From Anaerolineae bacterium (GTDB taxonomy: Bacteria > Chloroflexota > Anaerolineae > Aggregatilineales > Phototrophicaceae), in assembly GCA_025454495.1 (NCBI GenBank), contig JALOOI010000002.1, positions 1-58,392 on the forward strand: a DNA stretch of 58,392 nt, written 5' to 3'. Position numbers and translations under genes: made by a program. Shown one piece after another: positions 8,901 to 16,700 of this stretch; position 1 is the stretch's first letter, and the number at the start of each line of letters is the position of its first letter. Under the pieces are notes generated by a model that saw only the letters and a list, made by a program, of their open reading frames with translations, was not told the origin of the DNA and ran no database searches.

Positions 8901-11000
8901 CTGCTCCAACCGCATATGCTCACACATAAACGGCTGATTCAATGTCAGCACCACAGTTCCAGCACCATCCGCCGGGATGACTTTCTGGCCGAGGTACGCG
9001 CCACCACCACGCGCTCAGCCCAGGCGTTGATGCAGGCTTACGGGATCGACAGCCAGCATTTTTATGCCACCCACCGCGATTCACCGCGCATTCACGTTGC
9101 AAAGGTGCAGAACATCGCCGCCGGGCTGCCCCTGCCGCGCACGCAAATTCATCTACGCCTGCACTGGGAACCGATCAAGAGCATTGAGCCGGCCGGGGTG
9201 GAACGGGTGTATGATTTAACGGTGGAAGACATTCATAATTTTGTCGCCAACAATATTATCGTTCACAATTGCGTTTATCAGGAACAGATCATGCAAATCG
9301 CCAGCGATCTGTTCGGTTACAGCCTGGGCGAAGCCGACCTGATGCGCCGGGCGGTGTCCAAAAAGAAGGAGAAAGACCTGCTCCAGCACAAGGCCATCTT
9401 CAAAGAGCGTGGCCCATCGCACGGGGTGGATGTGGAGACGGCCGAAAAAATCTTCGATGAGATCGAATTTTTCGCCAATTATGGCTTTAATAAAAGCCAC
9501 GCCACCGATTACGCCTGGGTGACGCTGCAAACCGCCTACCTGAAGACGCATTATCCCGAAGAATACATGACCGCCCTGCTGTGCATCCAGTTCGATGACA
9601 GCGACAAGGTGGCCACCTTCCTGGAAGAATGCCGCCGGCTGCACATCCCGGTGCTGCCCCCGGATGTCAATTACAGCATGGTGGAATTTGATATTGAAGT
9701 GACCCCGGCCGGCCAGCGGGCCATTCGCTTCGGCATGGGGGCCATCAAACATGCCGGCGTGGGCGTGGTGCAGCTCATCATTGATGAACGGCAGCGCGGC
9801 GGCCCCTTCGCCACCCTGGAAGAGTTCTGCCTGCGGCTGGATTTGCGGGCGGTGGGCAAACGGGCGCTGGAAAGCCTCATCAAAGTGGGGGCGCTGGTTT
9901 CGCTGCACCCGGAGCGCGATGCCCTGCTGGCCGCGCTGGATCGCCTGCTCAGCTTTAGCCACGATTATCACGAAGACAAAAAACGCGGCCAAAAAAGCCT
10001 GTTCGGGGAGCAAAGCGCCTTCGCCGGCCACCTGGAGGTTCCACGCCTGCCACCGGACAAACGCGCCCGCCCGCGTGAACAGCTCATCTGGGAAAAAGAG
10101 CTGCTCGGCTTATACGTCACCGGCCGCCCCATTGATAACTTTGGCGACCTGGAACGGCTGCGCCAGGCCGGTTTTAACCAGATCGTGCGGCTGAAAGAGG
10201 TGCTGAACGATGATGCCAGCAAGCGCAGCGCCCACGGGCAAAAAGTGCGCGTCGCCGGCGAAGTGGTTTCGTTACGCAAACTCCAGACCAAAAATAACGA
10301 CAGCATGTGCGTCTTCCTGCTGGAGGACTGGCACGAAAGCGCCGGCGTGATCGAAGTGGTGCTGTTCCCCAAGACCTGGGCCAGCCTCCAGGCTTATTTC
10401 CGGTCGCTGCCCGCGCCCACCGAAGGCACGGAACGCGAATTTGGCCCCGGCGAGATCGTGATTGTGGATGGCGAACTGGATACCGCGCGGGACAGCGTGC
10501 AGATCAAAGCCAATCACGTGAGCACCAATTTTGATGTCGTCACCGCCGCGCCCATGCCAGAACTATCGCCCTACCTGCCCGATGAGCGCCAGATGGCGAT
10601 TGGCATGGATGAGGATGGCAACCCCATCTATGCCGAGGCCGTTTTCCCCGGCGAGGAACTGCCGCCGCAAAACGGTTATGCGCCGGAGTATCGCCCTGGC
10701 AGCCGCCCCAGAACCGCCGCCGACCTGGAATTTTTAGGCGAAAAGGCCCTCAGCGCCACCCGGCACCTGCGCCTGTACCTGCGCCGTTCTGAGGATGTGG
10801 ATAAAGACCGCCGCCGCCTGCGCCGCCTGCACGGCATCCTCACCCAGTATCCCGGTGACGATCATTTTTCCTTCGTCATCCAGGGCGGCGGGCAAAAACA
10901 CATCACCATGAATTTCCCCAACCACACCACCCGCTACTGCCGGGCGCTGCTGGATGAACTGGCGGACGAGGTGGGGGAAGACAGCATCGTCATTCGCTAA
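5928..11000 (+). CDS. dnaE: DNA polymerase III alpha subunit, intein-containing precursor
   Basis: Replicative polymerase subunit. The 1690-residue precursor equals 1275 host residues plus a 415-residue intein. The N-terminal PHP domain shows FVHLHVHTEYSLLDG and ITDHGVMFGAIDFF; the catalytic aspartates are in MPDIDLDYPD (D407, D409, D411). Palm and finger motifs, a helix-hairpin-helix/beta-binding region and a C-terminal OB-fold (from about residue 1440, VRVAGEVVSLRKL) follow, which is the DnaE1 arrangement rather than PolC. The intein interrupts the conserved TYxI/xxYQEQxMQIA block at the start of a fingers motif. The frame is intact across both junctions. ATG 5928 has AGGA about 9 bases upstream. 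Mature DnaE requires protein splicing. Confidence 0.97.
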   Translation: MPSEFVHLHVHTEYSLLDGQSQIEPLMQRARELEQSALAITDHGVMFGAIDFFRAAQSAGIKPIIGMEAYLAPRRMTDKDAALDKKPYHLLLLAQTMQGYLNLCKLASEAQLNGYYYRPRVDKDLLAAHAGGIIATTGCLAAEIPRLLDEGREDKAREMLGWYYEVFGADNFYLELQNHDIEQLDVLNRWLYEYRRSGHTPLKLLATNDVHYVRQDDWDNHDTLLCIQTGALKTEKNRMTLEPFGSYYLKSAAEMRRDFKDAPPDMIDEALASTLEVAARCDVNLNTKGYHLPVFPVPEGFTSTTYLRLLCEMGLPWRYPGREHDPQLRARLERELTIIDTMGFNTYFLIVWDLCEFARSADIWWNVRGSGAGSLVAYCLGITGIDPIQNSLLFERFLNPGRVSMPDIDLDYPDNQRGRMIAYATEKYGEDKVAAIITFGTMGAKASVKDVGRALGVDLSRVNKAASLIPQEAKQKPLREYIDASPDLKAYYEQDADIRRVLDTAIALQGMTRHASMHAAGVIISDQPLEAYLPLHRITGSTDASDGILKRVTQFPMETAESIGLLKVDFLGLSTLAILRKACELIAQHRGIRYTMDNIPYRHDDPRITAEQQAMLDKTFEMLGRGETVGVFQLESGGMQQMLRGMRPFKFEHIIAAVSLYRPGPMDFIPTFNRRMHGEESVTYLHPALEPILGETYAICITGDTLVLDAVTGRRWRVDALADRAGEFIIQGVDADGQPVKRTVSHWYDNGEKAVLRLTLRNGASLKATPEHRFLTERGWVMLQDLQPGDYVATPPALLAPAAPTTFDRRKLRVLAYLIADGGVSNLAQVNFFSKDPALLDDYTRCLAAFPDVAVRQVEQVRGVRRIATRHKDGRRVTSLLAWMREIGFKNPPGMKGGLHSHEKFVPDFVFTLSNEDIVYFLASLWDCDGYADNELWHYRTISAQLARDIQTLLLRLGIAATIDSSAYVNPRRGSRTAYQVTVYSTARLAALLQPHMLTHKRLIQCQHHSSSTIRRDDFLAEVRATTTRSAQALMQAYGIDSQHFYATHRDSPRIHVAKVQNIAAGLPLPRTQIHLRLHWEPIKSIEPAGVERVYDLTVEDIHNFVANNIIVHNCVYQEQIMQIASDLFGYSLGEADLMRRAVSKKKEKDLLQHKAIFKERGPSHGVDVETAEKIFDEIEFFANYGFNKSHATDYAWVTLQTAYLKTHYPEEYMTALLCIQFDDSDKVATFLEECRRLHIPVLPPDVNYSMVEFDIEVTPAGQRAIRFGMGAIKHAGVGVVQLIIDERQRGGPFATLEEFCLRLDLRAVGKRALESLIKVGALVSLHPERDALLAALDRLLSFSHDYHEDKKRGQKSLFGEQSAFAGHLEVPRLPPDKRARPREQLIWEKELLGLYVTGRPIDNFGDLERLRQAGFNQIVRLKEVLNDDASKRSAHGQKVRVAGEVVSLRKLQTKNNDSMCVFLLEDWHESAGVIEVVLFPKTWASLQAYFRSLPAPTEGTEREFGPGEIVIVDGELDTARDSVQIKANHVSTNFDVVTAAPMPELSPYLPDERQMAIGMDEDGNPIYAEAVFPGEELPPQNGYAPEYRPGSRPRTAADLEFLGEKALSATRHLRLYLRRSEDVDKDRRRLRRLHGILTQYPGDDHFSFVIQGGGQKHITMNFPNHTTRYCRALLDELADEVGEDSIVIR
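8025..9269 (+). mobile_element. DnaE intein with LAGLIDADG homing endonuclease
   Basis: In-frame insertion covering precursor residues 700-1114. The N-terminal splicing block is CITGDTLVLDAVTGRRW with Cys1; block B is KATPEHRFLT with the TxxH signature; the C-terminal blocks are VYDLTVEDIHNFVAN and NNIIVHN ending in His-Asn, followed by Cys+1 of the extein (CVYQEQIMQIA). The central part carries two dodecapeptide motifs, LAYLIADGG (D821) and FLASLWDCDG (D929), each keeping its acidic residue, so the endonuclease looks intact. All residues for class 1 splicing are present. Sequence composition resembles the host gene, so there is no obvious sign of a very recent arrival. Confidence 0.96.
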
Positions 11001-11004
11001 CCAC

Positions 11005-11028
11005 GACCGCAACCGCGACCGCGACCGC
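11005..11028 (+). repeat. Short hexanucleotide repeat after dnaE
   Basis: Four consecutive copies of RACCGC (GACCGC, AACCGC, GACCGC, GACCGC) begin four bases after the dnaE stop. A weak GC hairpin (GCCGGG 11029-11034 with CCCGGC 11050-11055) follows and could end dnaE transcription, but there is no T-tract. Confidence 0.5.
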
Positions 11029-11111
11029 GCCGGGTGCCGGCCACCGGGCCCCGGCCGCCTGTGGATCGGGGTGCTTAATGTGTTCTTTACAGGTCACGGC
11101 TAAGATTAATG

Positions 11112-11142
11112 TTGTGTGTGTAACGCCCAAACACGGTACAAT
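11112..11142 (+). promoter_or_regulatory. Putative pfkA promoter
   Basis: TTGTGT (11112-11117) and TACAAT (11137-11142) with a 19-bp spacer, 79 bases before the pfkA start. The -10 is good and the spacer is long. No other candidate is visible in the 221-bp gap. Confidence 0.45.
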
Positions 11143-11221
11143 ACACGGGGTTCTGGCGCGGCAGCGGCCGCGCAGGGTGCTTGTGCACCCACAACAACAC
11201 AAACACAGGAGATAAACGCGC

Positions 11222-12199
11222 ATGGCACGGATGAAGCGCATCGCAGTAATGACCAGCGGCGGGGATGCCCCCGGTATGAATGCCGCCATTCGGGCAGTGG
11301 TACGGGCGGCAATGTCCCAGAATGTTGATGTTTACGGCATCCGGCAGGCCTACGCCGGGCTGCTCTCCGGCGATATGGAACTGCTGACCAACCGCGAAGT
11401 CAGTGGCATTTTGCAGCGTGGCGGCACCATCCTGCAAACGGCCCGCAACGACGAATTTAAAACCGTGCAGGGGCAGCGTAAAGCGCTGCGCCGCCTCAAC
11501 GAACACGGCATCGAAGGCATGGTGGTCATCGGTGGCGATGGCAGCCTGCGCGGGGCGAAGGCCCTGCACGGGCTGGGGGTGCCGGTGGTGGGCGTGCCGG
11601 CCAGCATCGACAATGACATTTACGGCACCGATATGGCCATCGGTGTGGATACGGCGCTCAACACCATCCTGGATTCTATCGACCGCCTGCGCGATACGGC
11701 TACGTCTCACAATCGCTGTTTTTTGATCGAGGTGATGGGGCGCAACTGCGGCTACCTGGCGCTGATGGGCGCGATCCTGGGCGGCGCGGAGATCGTCATC
11801 ATCCCGGAGCATGAAGTGCCGATGGAGACGGTGGCCAACGGGCTGGCAGATGCTTACGTGCGCGGCAAGGCCCACGCCATCGCCGTGATGGCCGAGGGCG
11901 CATCCTACAAAATCACCGATTTGCAGGAATACCTGAGCAAGCGTAACGATGTGGGCTTTGAAATCCGCCTGACGATCCTGGGGCACACGCAGCGCGGCGG
12001 CGGCCCCACCGCGTTTGATCGCCTGCTGGCAACGCGGATGGGCGTGGATGCGGTCAACTGGCTGCTGGACGGCCAATCGGGCGTGATGGTGGGCCGCCAG
12101 GGGCGCGACCAGGCCCCGGTGGCGCTGGAAGAATGCACCACCCGCACCCGCGAGATCGGCAAAGAATACCTGGACCTGGCGCGGATGCTGTCGCGCTGA
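11222..12199 (+). CDS. pfkA: ATP-dependent 6-phosphofructokinase
   Basis: 325 residues, near the 320 of bacterial PfkA. It phosphorylates fructose 6-phosphate to fructose 1,6-bisphosphate in glycolysis. Motifs: nucleotide loop VMTSGGDAPGMNAAIR, GGDGS (the glycine after GGD marks ATP rather than pyrophosphate use), catalytic SIDNDIYGTD, the MGRNCGYLA fructose-phosphate region and GHTQRGG. The usual PGTIDND is PASIDND here, with Ser in place of Thr next to the catalytic aspartates; this substitution is conservative. AGGAGA lies about 10 bases before ATG 11222, and a second ATG 9 bases later is also possible. It stands alone between dnaE and a convergent ybaK. Confidence 0.96.
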   Translation: MARMKRIAVMTSGGDAPGMNAAIRAVVRAAMSQNVDVYGIRQAYAGLLSGDMELLTNREVSGILQRGGTILQTARNDEFKTVQGQRKALRRLNEHGIEGMVVIGGDGSLRGAKALHGLGVPVVGVPASIDNDIYGTDMAIGVDTALNTILDSIDRLRDTATSHNRCFLIEVMGRNCGYLALMGAILGGAEIVIIPEHEVPMETVANGLADAYVRGKAHAIAVMAEGASYKITDLQEYLSKRNDVGFEIRLTILGHTQRGGGPTAFDRLLATRMGVDAVNWLLDGQSGVMVGRQGRDQAPVALEECTTRTREIGKEYLDLARMLSR

Positions 12200-12229
12200 G
12201 GGCCGCCGGCCGGGGTGAGACGAGCGCAA

Positions 12230-12736
12230 TCACCCCGGCGGCGTATCGTCGGCCCGGCTCACCGCCACGATCTTCGCCCGCAGCAGGTTCAACAGCGGCG
12301 ACACCGGCACGCGCAGTTGCAGGCCGCGCTGCCCGGCGCTGAGGCAAATATTCTGGAGTTCGGTGGCCGGCTGGTCCAGGTACACGGTCGGATTTTTATC
12401 CAGCAGCATCAACGGGCTGATGCCGCCGACCTTCAGCCCCGTCCATTTTTCCGCGTCGGCGTGGCTGGCCATCTGCACTTTTTTCTCGCCGGCGGCGGTG
12501 GCCAGGCGTTTCAGGTCAAGCTGGCGGTCGCTGGCGATGAGCACCAGAAACGGCCGCAGCGTGGCCACCGACTGCACCACCAGCGTCTTGTACACCATGA
12601 AGGCCGGCAGCCCCACCAGTTCCGCCACCTGCTCCGCATCACGGGTGCTGTCGTCATATTCCAGCACCTCATACGGGATGCCGCGCTGCTCCAGGATGCG
12701 CATGGAATTGAGCTTTTTGTCTTTATCCTTCGCCAT
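12230..12736 (-). CDS. ybaK: Cys-tRNA(Pro)/Cys-tRNA(Cys) deacylase, YbaK/EbsC family
   Basis: 168 residues. YbaK-family proteins hydrolyse mischarged Cys-tRNA(Pro) in trans, protecting proline codons from misreading. Family stretches visible: ILEQRGIPYEVLEYD, VYKTLVVQS with the conserved lysine, LVLIASDRQLDLKRLA, KKVQMAS, VGGISPLML and YLDQPA. The gene follows the aldose-epimerase gene on the same strand with only an 11-base gap, so they probably form one transcript, although the functions are unrelated. It is convergent with pfkA. Confidence 0.93.
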   Translation of the reverse strand: MAKDKDKKLNSMRILEQRGIPYEVLEYDDSTRDAEQVAELVGLPAFMVYKTLVVQSVATLRPFLVLIASDRQLDLKRLATAAGEKKVQMASHADAEKWTGLKVGGISPLMLLDKNPTVYLDQPATELQNICLSAGQRGLQLRVPVSPLLNLLRAKIVAVSRADDTPPG

Positions 12737-12747
12737 GCGTCGCGCCT

Positions 12748-13665
12748 TTAGCTCAGGGCACGCACATGCAGGCGCACCGCTGCCGTGCGGGCTTCGCCCG
12801 GTTGCAGCACAAACACGCCGTTCCCGGCGATCTGGCGCGTCAGCAGGTTAAAGCCATCGGTGGCCATGGTCATCGGTTCAATGGCGAGGCTGTCGCTGCC
12901 GGCCGGCACATACACCAGCACATGCTGGAACAGCGCATCATAATACATGGCGATTTCGGTCTCCCACGCCGGGTACACCAGCCGCACGGGGTCATCGCCA
13001 GTGCGCCCGGTGAGCAAATCATTCAGCGGCGTATCTGCCAGCGGCTGCATCTGGCGAAAATCCAGCCGGGGGATGATGGGTTTCGGCGCATCGACCGGCA
13101 GCAGGTCAGCGGGCAGGTCAAAATACTGCTCACAGGGAATTTGCAAATGCGGCGTATTCACCCCGCCGGGGCGCACAAAATAGGGATGATGGCCGAAGCC
13201 GCCGGGCATGGCGCGGCTGTCTTCGTTACGCAGCGTCAGCCGCAGGCTAAAATCCTTCTTCTCCAGGCTGTATTCCACCACAGCGGAAAAAGCAAAGGGA
13301 AAATTGACGTTCAGGTGGGCCGATGAATCGAAGGAGAGGCGCAGGCTGCGCGGGTGGGCTTCCTCCACCTCCCAGATGCGCCCGCGCACATCCCCATGGC
13401 GGGCGGTGCCATCGTCGCTGGCGGTTTTCAGCGCGTAATCGCTGCCTGCAAACTGAAATTGGCCGGCGCGGATGCGGTTCGTCCACGGCAGCATGATGAA
13501 ACTGCTGCACCGGCTGGCGCTGTCGTAAGCGTCCGGCGCGGTGGGTCGCAGCACATCCACCCACACACCATTGTAACGAATGCGCCCAAAGGCCAGCGAT
13601 GCGCCGGTTTGTGGTAAAATGCCGACCTGCCAGTGTTTATTTTCCAGCGTATAGAGTGTGTTCAT
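12748..13665 (-). CDS. Aldose 1-epimerase family protein (mutarotase fold)
   Basis: 305 residues from ATG 13665 (MNTLYTLENKHWQVGI); a GTG at 13686 would add seven residues. The galactose-mutarotase beta-sandwich signature is present: WTNRIRAGQF, HGDVRGRIWEV, GFGHHPYFVRPG carrying the catalytic histidine, and a C-terminal LAIEPMTMATDGFN carrying the catalytic glutamate. Mutarotases interconvert alpha and beta anomers of free hexoses; relatives act on hexose 6-phosphates, so the substrate is not fixed by sequence. It leads a two-gene unit with ybaK and is divergent from the SGNH lipoprotein gene. Confidence 0.87.
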   Translation of the reverse strand: MNTLYTLENKHWQVGILPQTGASLAFGRIRYNGVWVDVLRPTAPDAYDSASRCSSFIMLPWTNRIRAGQFQFAGSDYALKTASDDGTARHGDVRGRIWEVEEAHPRSLRLSFDSSAHLNVNFPFAFSAVVEYSLEKKDFSLRLTLRNEDSRAMPGGFGHHPYFVRPGGVNTPHLQIPCEQYFDLPADLLPVDAPKPIIPRLDFRQMQPLADTPLNDLLTGRTGDDPVRLVYPAWETEIAMYYDALFQHVLVYVPAGSDSLAIEPMTMATDGFNLLTRQIAGNGVFVLQPGEARTAAVRLHVRALS

Positions 13666-13728
13666 AAAACATCTTTTCGGGTACACAATTTGGGTGAAAA
13701 CTGGCTGTTAGCCGCCAGGTATCCCCAT

Positions 13729-13734
13729 TATAAT
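13729..13734 (+). promoter_or_regulatory. Putative -10 box of the SGNH lipoprotein gene
   Basis: Consensus TATAAT, 45 bases before ATG 13779, in the 113-bp divergent gap. The hexamer 17 bp upstream (TGTTAG) is a poor -35. Confidence 0.4.
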
Positions 13735-13778
13735 ACCACCCCGGCGCACAAAAGCCGGATGGAGAATTTTCAGAACTT

Positions 13779-15158
13779 ATGACGCAGCGGCCGCAGCGCA
13801 ACCTCATCCTTGCAGGCATCGTCAGCGGGCTGCTGCTGCTGAGCGCCTGCCAGCCCGCGGCGGAGCGCCCGCTGCCCACGCTGATGCTGCTGCCTTCCGC
13901 GGCCCCCGGCCAGCCGGCCATCGCGGCCGCGCGGGCGACGGCCATCCCCATTTTTCCCACCGCTACCGTGCCCCCCACGCTGACGGCCACCGCCAGCCTT
14001 ACGCCCCTGCCCACCGACAGCCCCACCCAAACGCCGACGCAGACCCCTGTGCCCACGCTGACGGCCACCGCCAGCGCCACCCCCACCGCCACGGTGGATA
14101 CAGGCGGGCCGCTGTACCGCGCCGAAGTGGCGCAAACGACCACCCTGCACGCCGGCCCTGGCATTACTTATGCGTCGCCGGGGGTGCTGAATGTGGGCGA
14201 GGTGGTGCAGGTGCAGGAACGCAATGCCACGGGTATCTGGGTGCGGGTGCAGCGGCCGGATGCCGGTACAGCCGCCCGCGGATGGGTGATGAGCGCTCAC
14301 CTGGCGCTGAACCCGGAACTGCGGTTTAGCCGCCTGCCGGTGAATCGCAGTGTGCCGGATGCCGATGTGAGCCAGTTCAGCACTGAAGTGATTGCCCCGC
14401 TGTACCGCACGCCCATCATCCCGTTGATCGCGCCGGCCATGCAGGCCGTCTACCGGCGCGGGCAAAGCCTGGGCAACCAGGCCGGCAGCGTGACCAAAGT
14501 GGGCGACAGTGTGACGGCCAACCCCATCTACCTGAACCCGATGCGCTTCGGCAATCATGAACTGGGGGCCTATGATTACCTGGATGCCACGATTCGCTTC
14601 TTCGGCCCCTCGCTGACGGAAGACAGCGTGGCCGCCCGCAAAGGCTTAAGCTCCTTTGGCGTGTTCGACCCGCTGAATGCCGCCCGCCGCTGCAACGCCA
14701 ACGAAGCCCCGCTGACCTGTGAATATCGCCTCAAGCGGCCCTCGGTGGCCTTCATCATGTTCGGCCCGAATGACATCTGGCGGATGACGGCCGAAGAATT
14801 TCGCGGGCAAATGCGCCAGATCATCGAAGTCTCGCTCGACCAGGGCATTATCCCGGTGCTGACCACCTTCAGCACCGATCCGCGCCGGCGCTCCTGGGAG
14901 CCTTCGGTGGGCTTTAACCTGGCGCTGCTGGAACTGGCGCAGGAATACCAGGTGCCGCTGATGAATTTGTGGCTGGCCAGCCGCGATCTGCCGGATTACG
15001 GGCTGGAGGGCGACGGCATCCACATGAAGAATTACGGTTATAACCAGATCAAATTTGATGCCGGGCTGGAAACGCGCTTTGGCACCAATTTGCAAAATCT
15101 GCTGGCCATTCGCACGCTGGACGAAATTCGCCGCACCATCATCCAGCCCGGAAGCTGA
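13779..15158 (+). CDS. Lipoprotein with Thr/Pro linker, SH3b domain and SGNH/GDSL hydrolase domain
   Basis: 459 residues. A signal peptide ends in lipobox LLSAC (Cys24), so the protein is probably lipid-anchored outside the membrane. Residues about 50-105 are a Thr/Pro-rich linker (TPTQTPTQTPVPT) typical of Chloroflexota surface proteins. Residues about 115-185 form a bacterial SH3 domain (TTLHAGPGITYASPGVL through GWVMSAHL). From about 240 to the end is an SGNH hydrolase: VGDSVTA (block I), FGPNDIW (block III, about residue 328) and EGDGIHM (block V, about 411). Such enzymes deacylate glycans or lipids; combined with SH3b it suggests cell-wall or polysaccharide esterase activity. It converges on the secreted SH3b protein with a four-base gap. 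Confidence 0.86.
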   Translation: MTQRPQRNLILAGIVSGLLLLSACQPAAERPLPTLMLLPSAAPGQPAIAAARATAIPIFPTATVPPTLTATASLTPLPTDSPTQTPTQTPVPTLTATASATPTATVDTGGPLYRAEVAQTTTLHAGPGITYASPGVLNVGEVVQVQERNATGIWVRVQRPDAGTAARGWVMSAHLALNPELRFSRLPVNRSVPDADVSQFSTEVIAPLYRTPIIPLIAPAMQAVYRRGQSLGNQAGSVTKVGDSVTANPIYLNPMRFGNHELGAYDYLDATIRFFGPSLTEDSVAARKGLSSFGVFDPLNAARRCNANEAPLTCEYRLKRPSVAFIMFGPNDIWRMTAEEFRGQMRQIIEVSLDQGIIPVLTTFSTDPRRRSWEPSVGFNLALLELAQEYQVPLMNLWLASRDLPDYGLEGDGIHMKNYGYNQIKFDAGLETRFGTNLQNLLAIRTLDEIRRTIIQPGS

Positions 15159-15162
15159 GCGT

Positions 15163-16542
15163 TCAGGGGGCGGCGGCCGGCGGCGGGGGCAGCAGCGGCA
15201 CCGGCACCACCGGCACCGCGGCGCAGTTGCCGCCGGTCACAGTCACCGCGCCGGCGATCCACACATCCTGGGCAAGCTGCCACCAGTTGGCGGCATCGGT
15301 ACCCGTCGCCCGGCCGATCACCAGGGCACTCTCGCGGAAGTTCAGCAGGCGGCGCACCGGAAATTCCAGCCCCGGCCCGGAACGCACATTGACACCATCT
15401 GCCCCCACCGCAATCACACACGGATCACTGACCAGCACGCCGGCCAGCGGGCTGGCACCGGAGGCCGGCCGCGGCCGGATGATCGTCCCCAGGTCAAACA
15501 CGACATAGGTAAGGCGGGGCAGCAGGCGCAGCGGCAGCGGCAGCAGCGCGACATGGTCATAGGGCACCGGGGCCGCCGGGGCACCGTTCACCACCGGCAG
15601 GCCATCCGCCTGGCGGCCGGTGGGCAGGCGCGTTTCCAGCCCCTGCTCCACCGTCACCCCGTCCCGCAGGCCGATGACGGCCCGGCCTTCCAGCACGGCC
15701 AGCCGCAGGGTGGCCTCCGGCGCGGCCTGGGCGAACAGCGTGCCGGCCAGCGCCACATCTGCCCCGTTGATGCGAAAGCGATAGGCGCGGTCGGCCGGGG
15801 TCTGGAGCAGGAGGCCGCTTTCCGGCACGCCGGCACAGCGGGCCGGGCCGCCGGCGGACACAAAATCGAAGGCGGCAAACGGCCGCGTGAACAATGCCGG
15901 CGCGGGGTCGGCACTATCGACCACCGGCAGGCCGCTCACCTGCGCGTCAAACGTCAGCGCCGACAGCCAGCCGGTTACGCCGGCCGGGGTTTGCACGCGC
16001 ACCCAGGAGGTATCCGCCAGCCGCCCGGTGAGCTTAATCAATTCACCGCCGAAGGCCGCCCCCACGATGGCCGCGGCGGTATTCGGGCGGGCGCGGACGT
16101 TGGCATTGGCGACTTCCGTCACCGGCAGGGTGATGACGCTGGCCGCGGTGCGCTCGGTGCTCGCATCCACCACGCGCGTATCGCCGAGCAGGATGAGCGT
16201 GGCCGGAGCCGCCGACCAGCTATCCACCGGGTAGGCTTCCACCCGCGCCAGGGCCACGCCCCACACATTCGCCCCCGTCAGCGTCACCACCTGGCTCATG
16301 TCCGCCAGCGGGGCCCGGCTGCCGGGGCCGGTCAGCGGCGGCTGAGCGCTGCGGAAAGTGGTTTCCACGCGGGCATTGCCATAGCACAATTCGCCGGGCG
16401 CGATGTCGGTACACCACAGGCCACTTTCGGCCAGGGCCGCCTGTTCCAGCGCCGGGCATTCAATCGCCTGGGCCAGCGCCGGCACACCCGGCAGCAGCAG
16501 CAGCGCCCACAGCGCCGCGTTCAGCATCCATTTCACAGCCAT
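15163..16542 (-). CDS. Secreted SH3b/FecR-like domain protein (paralogue A)
   Basis: 459 residues with a Sec signal peptide (cleavage after about ALAQA, residue 25). An N-terminal cysteine-bearing module of about 100 residues (ECPALEQAAL, LCYGNARVE, NVWGVALARVEAYP, TLILLGDTRV) is shared with the neighbour at 16701-17789. Then come an SH3b domain (about 145-200, NANVRARPNTAAAIVG to GVTGWLSAL), a FecR-like segment (about 225-335, RLAVLEGRAVIGLRDG) and a second SH3b near the end (VNVRSGPGLEFPVRRL to WWQLAQDVWIAG). A Pro-rich tail closes it. No catalytic residues are recognised; extracellular binding or scaffolding is likely. Function unknown. Confidence 0.82.
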   Translation of the reverse strand: MAVKWMLNAALWALLLLPGVPALAQAIECPALEQAALAESGLWCTDIAPGELCYGNARVETTFRSAQPPLTGPGSRAPLADMSQVVTLTGANVWGVALARVEAYPVDSWSAAPATLILLGDTRVVDASTERTAASVITLPVTEVANANVRARPNTAAAIVGAAFGGELIKLTGRLADTSWVRVQTPAGVTGWLSALTFDAQVSGLPVVDSADPAPALFTRPFAAFDFVSAGGPARCAGVPESGLLLQTPADRAYRFRINGADVALAGTLFAQAAPEATLRLAVLEGRAVIGLRDGVTVEQGLETRLPTGRQADGLPVVNGAPAAPVPYDHVALLPLPLRLLPRLTYVVFDLGTIIRPRPASGASPLAGVLVSDPCVIAVGADGVNVRSGPGLEFPVRRLLNFRESALVIGRATGTDAANWWQLAQDVWIAGAVTVTGGNCAAVPVVPVPLLPPPPAAAP

Positions 16543-16700
16543 TTTCTCCGGTTTTGTGCATTCAGGCCCGGCAGGGCGAACACAGGTGCCAGAGCCGCGC
16601 CTGCCGGGGTAAGTCTATCACAAAGCCGGCACAGGCTCACGCGCAAAAACGCCGTCGGCAGCGTTCCCGGCGGCGCAGGGTGGTCCGGGGGCCGGCCGCG

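Noticed and set aside
8361-9269. Free-standing homing endonuclease gene inside dnaE
   Set aside because: The frame is continuous with dnaE and both splice junctions are intact, so it is the nested domain of an intein and not a separate gene.
13979-14092. Repetitive Thr/Pro codons suggesting a DNA repeat array
   Set aside because: It encodes the linker of the SGNH lipoprotein; the periodicity follows the protein sequence and not a separate DNA repeat.
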